Below, piece after piece: positions 1 through 5,036 of a stretch of 5,240 nucleotides of DNA. A program made the position numbers and the translations under genes. The notes below the pieces were generated by a model that saw nothing but the letters and a program-made list of their open reading frames with translations, searched no databases and was not told the origin of the DNA. Location: positions 1-5,240 of the forward strand of contig UNSM01000043.1 of assembly GCA_900555425.1 (NCBI GenBank), given 5' to 3'. Position 1 is the stretch's first letter. The number at the start of each line of letters is the position of its first letter. The stretch comes from Candidatus Saccharimonadota bacterium (lineage in GTDB: Bacteria; Patescibacteriota; Saccharimonadia; Saccharimonadales; Saccharimonadaceae).

Positions 1-2
1 AT

Positions 3-779
3 TTATTAGGTAGGGTCTTTGATGTGTCGAGAGATTCTGGCTTTCAGGAGGAGAAATACCAACCGCTATATCTCGATATTAGATGGACTCAATCTCAGCT
101 TATAGACTTGCTCAATTCAAGGATTAATTTTCAGTTTAGACTTAGATATCAAAAAAAGACAAAACTTACATACACTGATATTTTCCCCGATAGAGTTAAT
201 AATATACCGATCATAAGCTTTCTACTTGAGAGAACTATGATGAGGCCAAGGGATGTTATTGAGCTTGTAAATTTTTGCATAAGAAGAGCTACTGAAAAAG
301 AGGCAGAAGGTTTTATTACCGAGAGAGTCGTTATTGATGCTGAAAGAGAATATTCAAAGAATAGACTTCGATCTTTATATTATGAGTGGTTTGTTGATTA
401 CCCTGGGCTAGAGAAACTCATTACTCTTTTACGGCAAAAACCATCATCGTTTCCGCTGCGCGACATGGCAGATGCTGAAATAGAAAACTTATGTTTAGAT
501 TATGTTGCTAATCCCCCTAAGCCTGATGTAGATTCAAATGATCCAATTTTTTGTCTTGTAGAAGGAGTTGTGAAGGGCGAGTCTATATATGAATTTAAGA
601 AAGTAATAACGAAAATATTTTATAGAGTTGGACTTTTAGGCATAAGAGACTGCCCCGATAGTGATATTAGGTGGAGTGATTCGGTGTACTCTAGTGTAGA
701 TATAAGTGATATAGAACAAGATAGTATGCTTTGTGTACACAAGTGCTATTGGAGTGCACTAAGAATACAAGATATTTAG
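3..779 (+). CDS. P-loop ATPase, Sll1717-like family, C-terminal part (5' end outside window)
   Basis: The reading frame is open to the left edge, so the GTG at 24 is probably internal and the gene starts outside the window. The nucleotide-binding half (Walker A and B) is not present here. What remains resembles the C-terminal part of Sll1717-type P-loop ATPases: an LYLDIRW-like strand, a helix with L-N-S-R-I, an R-P-R-D motif at 243-254 following a hydrophobic helix, a Y-S-x-x-R-L helix at about 348-370, and a C-terminal winged-helix-like end (YRVGLLGIR, then VHKCYWSAL). The end looks natural. The biochemical role of this family is not established; an accessory or defence-type role is only a guess. 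The gene is very AT-rich (15 G+C in the 60 bases 121-180) and uses mostly AGA/AGG for arginine, unlike the next genes, which suggests horizontal transfer. It could instead be another STAND- or KAP-like ATPase. Confidence 0.6.
   Translation, partial: LLGRVFDVSRDSGFQEEKYQPLYLDIRWTQSQLIDLLNSRINFQFRLRYQKKTKLTYTDIFPDRVNNIPIISFLLERTMMRPRDVIELVNFCIRRATEKEAEGFITERVVIDAEREYSKNRLRSLYYEWFVDYPGLEKLITLLRQKPSSFPLRDMADAEIENLCLDYVANPPKPDVDSNDPIFCLVEGVVKGESIYEFKKVITKIFYRVGLLGIRDCPDSDIRWSDSVYSSVDISDIEQDSMLCVHKCYWSALRIQDI
731..742. repeat. 12-bp perfect palindrome near the 3' end of the ATPase gene
   Basis: TTGTGTACACAA reads the same on both strands. An 8-bp palindrome, AGTGCACT, follows at 753-760, and AGTGC also occurs at 742-746. 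Both lie inside coding sequence, 50-60 bases upstream of the Nudix start. They could form an operator for the Nudix gene or be chance codon content; nothing else supports a function. Confidence 0.25.
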
Positions 780-790
780 CAATTATACCT

Positions 791-1282
791 ATGCCAAAAA
801 TCACCAAAGGACATATCATTACGCAGAATTTAGACGGCACGGCTCATCTGGATTGTTTGTATCGCATTTCGCTCAAAGCCTTGATTTATAACGACGCTGG
901 GCAGATTTTGGTTGTTAAAGAGGACGGGCGGCCGCTTTGGGATCTTCCTGGCGGCGGAATGGATTATGGTGAAACTTTTGAGTCGGCTTTGAAGCGGGAA
1001 TTGTATGAAGAAGTTGGCTATAAGGGTAATCTTCGCTATCAGCTTTTTGACGCGTCGGACGAGATTTATATTGAGCGAATTGATGCTAACCAAATTTGTT
1101 TTTCTTGTCGTGTGTGGACGGAAAACTTTGATTTTTCAGCGGGCGTCGATGCGGACGAAGTGATGTTTATGGATCCTGAAGAGTTGCGACTCCAAGAGAG
1201 CGAGTCGGGCGCGCCGCTTCGATATAAAGTGCATTTGAAGTGGCAGAAGCTTTGTGGCGCAAATAGTTTGCCGACAGAATAG
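791..1282 (+). CDS. Nudix (MutT-type) hydrolase
   Basis: This is a 163-residue single-domain Nudix protein, the usual size for the family. The Nudix box spans residues 55-77 and fits G-x5-E-x7-R-E-U-x-E-E-x-G-U: G55, E61, R69-E70, E73-E74 and G76, with Tyr77 in the last hydrophobic position. The glutamates should bind Mg2+ for hydrolysis of a nucleoside diphosphate linked to another moiety. The preceding strand (W50-D51-L52-P53-G54-G55) is also typical. The sequence does not fix the substrate. The ATG at 791 is chosen because an upstream in-frame ATG at 731 would add AT-rich sequence overlapping the ATPase end. No Shine-Dalgarno site precedes it and it lies 11 bases after the ATPase stop; the promoter is unclear (a weak TTGGAG at 749 and TATTTA at 773 were seen). 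Arginine codons are CGN, matching the downstream genes rather than the ATPase. Confidence 0.9.
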   Translation: MPKITKGHIITQNLDGTAHLDCLYRISLKALIYNDAGQILVVKEDGRPLWDLPGGGMDYGETFESALKRELYEEVGYKGNLRYQLFDASDEIYIERIDANQICFSCRVWTENFDFSAGVDADEVMFMDPEELRLQESESGAPLRYKVHLKWQKLCGANSLPTE

Positions 1283-1308
1283 TATTGACTTTTTCCATAA
1301 AATAGTAT
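1278..1308 (+). repeat. Direct repeat AATAGTAT x2 around the small-ORF promoter
   Basis: AATAGTAT occurs at 1278-1285 and again at 1301-1308, 23 bases start to start, which is about two helical turns. The first copy touches the -35 box and overlaps the Nudix stop codon; the second touches the -10 box. The placement fits a binding site for a regulator of the small ORF, but in AT-rich intergenic DNA an 8-bp match could be chance. Confidence 0.35.
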
Positions 1309-1313
1309 AGAAT
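1285..1313 (+). promoter_or_regulatory. Sigma70-type promoter of the 59-codon ORF
   Basis: The -35 is TTGACT (1285-1290) and the -10 is TAGAAT (1308-1313), separated by 17 bp; each box differs from consensus at one base. The -10 ends 7 bases before the ATG at 1321, so transcription should start at or within a base of the start codon. An alternative -10, TATAGA at 1306-1311, gives 15-bp spacing. The -35 begins two bases after the Nudix stop. Confidence 0.7.
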
Positions 1314-1320
1314 ATCAGGC

Positions 1321-1500
1321 ATGGAAAAAAGTACAGGCGGCGTATCTTTTAATATTAGATTTATTGACTCTGGTAATGGCTCAGAGAATTATTCCTCTGT
1401 TGAAAGTCGGCGCTTGATTGGAATCTATGATGGCGATTGGTCTTTGGAAGAAGATGGGACTGTGAACGCGTCTATGGTGTTTGCCAGAAGAGTGGCCTAG
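1321..1500 (+). CDS. Small hypothetical protein, 59 residues
   Basis: The ORF runs from ATG 1321 to TAG 1498-1500. It is supported mainly by a near-consensus promoter placed exactly for a leaderless transcript and by filling the otherwise empty 267-base gap between the Nudix and SDR genes. The product is soluble and fairly acidic, with a serine/glycine/asparagine-rich first half and a second half containing LIGIYDGDW and SLEEDGTVNA, which could form a small beta structure. No signal peptide, membrane segment or cysteine is present. No family is recognised. There is no Shine-Dalgarno site, as in the neighbouring genes. It could also be the remnant of a longer gene, since it ends abruptly after ARRVA, or a transcript with another role. 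Confidence 0.55.
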   Translation: MEKSTGGVSFNIRFIDSGNGSENYSSVESRRLIGIYDGDWSLEEDGTVNASMVFARRVA

Positions 1501-1514
1501 GCTTAGGTACGGAA

Positions 1515-1543
1515 TTTACATTTAATATTGTCATTGCTATAAT
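1515..1543 (+). promoter_or_regulatory. Promoter of the SDR gene
   Basis: The -35 is TTTACA (1515-1520, one mismatch) and the -10 is a perfect TATAAT (1538-1543), separated by 17 bp, with an extended -10 TGC directly before it. Six bases (AACCAT) separate the -10 from the ATG at 1550, so the mRNA should begin at about the start codon. Confidence 0.8.
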
Positions 1544-1549
1544 AACCAT

Positions 1550-2218
1550 ATGCATATTATTCTTGGTGGGACGAGTGGGCTCGGTTTGGAAATGGCGAAG
1601 CAACTGCGGGAACGTGGCGAGCGTGTGCTGGTTCTGGGCAAGACTCATAATCCGCAGAAGCACGGCGAAGGTTTTCCATTGGATGTTTATTATTCGGATC
1701 AAGTAGAGTCGGCGTCGGCGCGAATTGAGCAGATTTTAAACGGCGATGATATTGATCAATTTGTGTGGGCGGCTGGATATGGCTGGCGCGGCAATTTTGA
1801 AGATCAGCCGAGCGTTCGCAGTATGGCGGAAGTTAATTTTTCAGGCGCGTTGCCGCTGGTTCAATGGGCTTGGCGTAAGATGTCAACGCAGAATCGCAAG
1901 TCTGTACTGACGATTATCGGATCGACAAGTAGCGTTAAAGCGCGCTCGGATGAAGCTGTGTACGTTGCGACGAAGCACGCTCAAGCGGGTTTGGCGCGAA
2001 GTTTGGGAATGCAGGCAGATGAGCAAAAACTTCCAGTTAGAGTTGCGCTATTTTTGCCTGGTGCTATGAAAACTCCGTTTTGGAATGGGCGCGATCTTCC
2101 AGCTGACTATATGTTTTTCAACGATCCTGCGAAGATTGCTACACACATTATCAATGCGATTGATTGTCAGCAGCAGCCCTTTTTGGAATGGGCGTTGCCA
2201 AAAGGCACGTTGGTTTAG
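1550..2218 (+). CDS. Short-chain dehydrogenase/reductase (SDR) family oxidoreductase
   Basis: This 222-residue protein is a compact classical-type SDR, slightly shorter than the usual 240-250. The N-terminal Rossmann nucleotide-binding loop is G6-G7-T8-S9-G10-L11-G12. D45-V46 fits the adenine-contacting acidic position, and A74-A75-G76 replaces the N-A-G motif. The catalytic set is complete: N96, S125, Y138 and K142 (Y-V-A-T-K), followed by P170-G171 and a threonine at 175 that contact the cofactor. It should therefore be an active NAD(P)(H)-dependent oxidoreductase in the cytoplasm. The substrate cannot be told. The start is firm because the ATG follows the promoter at the leaderless distance and the glycine-rich loop begins five residues later. 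It ends 26 bases before the yvcK start, and its last codons carry the -35 of yvcK. Confidence 0.92.
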   Translation: MHIILGGTSGLGLEMAKQLRERGERVLVLGKTHNPQKHGEGFPLDVYYSDQVESASARIEQILNGDDIDQFVWAAGYGWRGNFEDQPSVRSMAEVNFSGALPLVQWAWRKMSTQNRKSVLTIIGSTSSVKARSDEAVYVATKHAQAGLARSLGMQADEQKLPVRVALFLPGAMKTPFWNGRDLPADYMFFNDPAKIATHIINAIDCQQQPFLEWALPKGTLV

Positions 2219-2238
2219 GCTTTCCAAGGTGCTATAAT
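2210..2238 (+). promoter_or_regulatory. Promoter of yvcK
   Basis: A perfect TATAAT (2233-2238) is preceded by the extended -10 TGC, and a TTGGTT -35 lies at 2210-2215 with 17-bp spacing. The -35 is formed by the last two sense codons (Leu-Val) of the SDR gene. Six bases (TCAAGC) separate the -10 from the ATG at 2245, again the leaderless layout. Confidence 0.75.
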
Positions 2239-2244
2239 TCAAGC

Positions 2245-3261
2245 ATGACAAATGGTTCGAATAATGATTATTTTGGGGTAAAAGTTGTAGTTATTGGCGG
2301 CGGAACGGGAAGTTTCACGCTGCTTTCTGGATTGAAAAAATATACACACAGCATCACAGCGTTGGTCAATATGGTCGACGATGGCGGCTCAACGGGCGTG
2401 TTGCGCGATGAATTGGGTGTGCTACCAGCGGGCGACGTCAGGCAATGCTTGGTGGCGCTAAGTACTTCGCCGAAAGTTCGCGATTTGTTCAATTACCGGT
2501 TCGGCGAGGGCAGTATGAAGGGTCACGCGTTCGGCAATTTATTCATGGCGGCGCTGGAAAAGATGACAGGAAGTTTTGCTGATGCGGTGGAATTGGCTAG
2601 CGAAGTTTTGGGTGTCAATGGCCGAGTTTATCCGATTACTCTGGACGACACAACGATGTCGATTAAGCTGAAAGACGGCACGGTTGTTGATGGTCAGCAC
2701 GCGGCTGAGTCGCTAAAGATTCCGCGCGGCGAGCGTCCGTGGCTAGAGCTTAAACCGCCAGCTACGATTAACCCACGAGCCCGTCAAGCGATTTTGGATG
2801 CCGATTTGGTGGTAATTGCGCCGGGACTTTTGTATGGCAGTTTGGCGCCAGCGTTGTTGGTTCGAGGCGTTACTCGGGCGCTTGCTGAAACGAAGGCGAA
2901 GAAAGTCTATGTTTGCAATTTGGTCACAAAACCAACGCAGACTGATGGATTTACCGTGGCGGATTTTGCGGATGAAATTGAGCGATTTTCAGGGGTGAAT
3001 ATGGATTATGTGCTTTACAATAATCATCGCCCGCCAGAGGAATTGATAAATAAATATGCTCACGACGGCGAATATTTGGTCGAGTGGGATAAGGAATTGC
3101 TGAAGAAAAAGCATTATTATGCGTCGGGCAAGCGTTTGATTGCTGATGACGTATGGGTCAACACGAACTCCAGCAGCGATCCGTTAGCGGCTCAGCGTAG
3201 CTTGATTCGTCACGATGCCGACAGGGTAGCGCGCGAATTGATGCGGATTTATTTTGCGTAA
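2245..3261 (+). CDS. yvcK: YvcK/GlmR-family UDP-N-acetylglucosamine-binding protein (CofD-like fold)
   Basis: The protein is 338 residues, close to the usual length for YvcK. The family signatures appear in order: GGGTG at 18-22, V-D-D-G-G-S-T-G at 44-51, G-D-V-R at 63-66, G-H-A-F-G-N-L at 93-99, the A-P-G-L-L-Y-G-S turn at 192-199, and V-C-N-L-V-T-K-P at 223-230. In Bacillus the homologue binds UDP-GlcNAc and controls carbon flow into cell-wall precursors; that role is inferred here. Two variants stand out: the usual G-P-G-S-x-Y-T-S turn is A-P-G-L-L-Y-G-S, and the usual T-Q-P-G-E-T is T-K-P-T-Q-T. ATG 2245 is chosen because the promoter points to it; a longer frame from TTG 2164 would overlap the SDR gene. 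The common partners rapZ and whiA are not adjacent. GC is higher than at the left end (33 of 60 bases at 2341-2400). Confidence 0.92.
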   Translation: MTNGSNNDYFGVKVVVIGGGTGSFTLLSGLKKYTHSITALVNMVDDGGSTGVLRDELGVLPAGDVRQCLVALSTSPKVRDLFNYRFGEGSMKGHAFGNLFMAALEKMTGSFADAVELASEVLGVNGRVYPITLDDTTMSIKLKDGTVVDGQHAAESLKIPRGERPWLELKPPATINPRARQAILDADLVVIAPGLLYGSLAPALLVRGVTRALAETKAKKVYVCNLVTKPTQTDGFTVADFADEIERFSGVNMDYVLYNNHRPPEELINKYAHDGEYLVEWDKELLKKKHYYASGKRLIADDVWVNTNSSSDPLAAQRSLIRHDADRVARELMRIYFA

Positions 3262-3269
3262 TTTATTTA

Positions 3270-3284
3270 TCTAGATATTCTAGA
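3270..3284. repeat. Short inverted repeat TCTAGA-TAT-TCTAGA
   Basis: Two TCTAGA hexamers flank TAT in the gap between yvcK and the next promoter; the unit is both a direct and an inverted repeat. It lies 13 bases upstream of the -35 at 3298, a position where an activator could bind. It has no GC-rich stem and no following T-run, so it is not a convincing terminator. Confidence 0.3.
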
Positions 3285-3297
3285 GAGACAACTATAC

Positions 3298-3326
3298 TTG
3301 CAAAGTTTTATAGTTTGTGATATAAT
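3298..3326 (+). promoter_or_regulatory. Promoter of the RelA/SpoT-like gene
   Basis: The -35 is TTGCAA (3298-3303) and the -10 a perfect TATAAT (3321-3326), 17 bp apart, with an extended -10 TGA (3318-3320). Thirteen bases lie between the -10 and the ATG at 3340, so the expected transcript has a leader of about 6-8 bases with no ribosome-binding site. The -35 coincides with an in-frame TTG that could be mistaken for a start codon. Confidence 0.75.
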
Positions 3327-3335
3327 CTACAAGCT
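3312..3335. promoter_or_regulatory. Inverted repeat straddling the -10 box (candidate operator)
   Basis: AGTTTGT (3312-3318) and ACAAGCT (3329-3335) form inverted half-sites with six of seven positions matching and a 10-base centre that contains the TATAAT. A dimeric repressor bound here would block RNA polymerase. It could also be chance; no regulator gene is adjacent. Confidence 0.35.
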
Positions 3336-3339
3336 GATT

Positions 3340-5028
3340 ATGACAAGTAAAGAAGTAAATAAACGCTCACCAGACAATATTATCAGCCCTTGCAGTCAAG
3401 GCGAAATCCTTTCTGACCGTAAATGTCTGGCTAAGGAGTTGGTGGAAACATTTAGCGGAGACCATTTAACTCCGTCGCGCAGATTTGCCGCGAATATTAT
3501 TATAGAGATGCCAGAAGATATAGAGGGTAGGCGGCGGATTGACTACATTAGGAAGGCTCTTGATGGTGCACCTAAAGAGATTGACCAAGACGTAGTTATA
3601 AGTATATTGGAAGACTATAAGGTCTTACAGGGTGCATTTTTATCGTATATTGACGGTGTTGATAAAGATTCACTGGCGGGAAGGGCGCTAAAGCTTGAGG
3701 ATAATCAAGTGATCCCTGACGATTTAGATGTAGATGGTGATGGCTACAGTAAGAGCCCGTGGGCTGAAAACCCACCAATTCCGGCGCCACATATTGATGA
3801 CTTAATAAAGATGTTCTCAACAAAAGACGAGGGTCAGGGCCTAGGTCTGGAAACCGCGATGATTGCTGGGGCTATAACTCTAGCTAATCTAAAAAGTGCT
3901 CCTTATCATAGTGCATTTGCGTATAAATGTGCAGTATTTGCCGAAAACTTTTTAATTCCAGTGTGTAGTATTAGTGGGTTGGATAACTTAGAGTCCGAGC
4001 TGAAAGATGAAATTGACATTATGACGGGGCGTAATATTGGAGATGCTTTATACCGTAAGGATGCCCTGAGTAATGATATCGATTCAACTATGAATGAGGT
4101 TGATAGGGTTGTGTCGTTACATTTTGGAAACAGGCATTCAACCGATCCTGCACGATTTGACTTTGCTATAGGGAATTTTAACGGTGCGCTTTCTGAAATG
4201 CTGGGAGAATCAAATTTGAAGCCTGCCGTAAATACTAATTCTTTACATAGTACGTTTTTTGGATCTGGTACTGTAAAAACCTCAAGCGGGTCAGAATTAG
4301 GAGTAAGGGCTCGAGGTAAGGGTCGTGGCTCATATTGTAAGAAATTATTACAACTTATAGGTTATTACGATACACATTCTCAGCCTCTAAAAGATGTGGG
4401 AGAATTTCACCCCATTGACCTATACGGTATGACAGTAATTTGTAATGACAATGGACAATTGCCTGATTTATATGCGGATGCTGTAATTATAGCTATTGAT
4501 AGCGGTAAAATTACCCCGTATCCAGCTCCAGGTCGAAAAAATGAGTGTTTTGTAATTAAGGGTTCTTTAGATTTCCAGGAAAAGATTCGTCAGAAAATTC
4601 TCGATAAAATACCGGACGTTGACATGAGAATGTTTAGTTTTAAAAATAGCGATAGCGGTTTTACTGACGCAAAGATTACGGGGTTTTACGAAACGGGTGA
4701 CGGAAGAATTCCGTATGCTCCGTTTGAGCTGCAATTTTCCACACCACCCGCTCGTTTATTAGCTCGGGCTGGCAAGAAGGCGGCTCATTACTTCTTTAAA
4801 TTGCATAAAATCTATGGCGATTTAGTGAGTATGACCGACGAGACGGCTGATGCGGCAATTGATATTTGGCAGCGTAAACAAGATTACTTTAATATTCCTG
4901 ACAACAGCGCTAAAGAGAAGCATCTGACAAACCAGAGTCGTGAGCGTGTAGATAAATTTTACAAAGCCTGCGATAGGATGGATAGAACGTCTCGCAAGAT
5001 AGCTAAAAGGGCTATGATTGGTATATAA
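3340..5028 (+). CDS. Divergent RelA/SpoT-like protein: synthetase-like domain with degenerate HD region
   Basis: The 562-residue protein is not a close match to any family I recall, but motifs of the RelA/SpoT synthetase domain occur in order. R325-x-K327-x3-S331-x3-K335 matches the ATP-binding motif. D360-L-Y-G363 matches the Mg2+-binding D-L-x-G strand. G440-F441 stands where G-Y binds the acceptor nucleotide. E463-L-Q465-x2-T468 matches the catalytic E-x-Q-x2-T, and A475-x2-G478-x2-A481-A482-H483-x3-K487 matches the helix after it. Upstream, D154-L-I-K-M, K162-D163, L181-A-N183 and L217-E-S-E-L-K-D-E resemble the Rel hydrolase domain and linker, but the HD pair appears replaced (S102-Y103) and the Asp of D-R-L-H-N is Ile179. 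No TGS or ACT domain fits. Expected role: cytoplasmic alarmone synthetase without hydrolase activity, or a related pyrophosphotransferase. ATG 3340 is chosen because the earlier in-frame TTG at 3298 is the -35. Arginine codons are mixed AGR/CGN. Its stop overlaps the -10 of rnhA. Confidence 0.6.
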   Translation: MTSKEVNKRSPDNIISPCSQGEILSDRKCLAKELVETFSGDHLTPSRRFAANIIIEMPEDIEGRRRIDYIRKALDGAPKEIDQDVVISILEDYKVLQGAFLSYIDGVDKDSLAGRALKLEDNQVIPDDLDVDGDGYSKSPWAENPPIPAPHIDDLIKMFSTKDEGQGLGLETAMIAGAITLANLKSAPYHSAFAYKCAVFAENFLIPVCSISGLDNLESELKDEIDIMTGRNIGDALYRKDALSNDIDSTMNEVDRVVSLHFGNRHSTDPARFDFAIGNFNGALSEMLGESNLKPAVNTNSLHSTFFGSGTVKTSSGSELGVRARGKGRGSYCKKLLQLIGYYDTHSQPLKDVGEFHPIDLYGMTVICNDNGQLPDLYADAVIIAIDSGKITPYPAPGRKNECFVIKGSLDFQEKIRQKILDKIPDVDMRMFSFKNSDSGFTDAKITGFYETGDGRIPYAPFELQFSTPPARLLARAGKKAAHYFFKLHKIYGDLVSMTDETADAAIDIWQRKQDYFNIPDNSAKEKHLTNQSRERVDKFYKACDRMDRTSRKIAKRAMIGI

Positions 5029-5029
5029 T
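5024..5029 (+). promoter_or_regulatory. -10 box of rnhA overlapping the upstream stop codon
   Basis: TATAAT at 5024-5029 contains the TAA stop (5026-5028) of the preceding gene and ends 7 bases (TACACTA) before the ATG at 5037, the leaderless distance. No good -35 is seen: the 17-bp position, 5001-5006, reads AGCTAA. It may be a weaker promoter than the others. Confidence 0.6.
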
Positions 5030-5036
5030 TACACTA

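Noticed and set aside
731..790. Longer Nudix start at ATG 731
   Set aside because: It would overlap the ATPase gene by 49 bases and add residues with no family counterpart; the ATG at 791 suits the domain start.
830..1093. Minus-strand frame opposite the Nudix gene
   Set aside because: It lies entirely antisense to a well-supported gene and shows no domain; the same holds for minus-strand frames at 1472-1702, 2048-2251, 2268-2492 and 3596-3823.
1256..1272. Possible terminator hairpin at the end of the Nudix gene
   Set aside because: The stem is only CAAA/TTTG plus GG/CC with a two-base bulge and a three-base loop, lies within coding sequence, and has no adjacent T-run.
1437..1706. Plus-strand frame with a hydrophobic, membrane-like stretch
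   Set aside because: It starts with TTG inside the small ORF, and its hydrophobic part is the SDR promoter and Rossmann-encoding start read in the wrong frame.
2164..2244. Longer yvcK start at TTG 2164
   Set aside because: It would overlap the end of the SDR gene and precede the promoter; the glycine-rich strand starts shortly after ATG 2245.
3727..3744. Calcium-loop-like D-x-D-x-D-G (residues 130-135 of the RelA/SpoT-like protein)
   Set aside because: The acidic residue expected at loop position 12 is Trp141 and no second motif is present, so an EF-hand or dockerin is not supported.
777..5028. No TGA stop among six genes, hinting at UGA recoding
   Set aside because: Six stops are too few, glycine is encoded by ordinary GGN codons, and no in-frame TGA occurs inside any gene.
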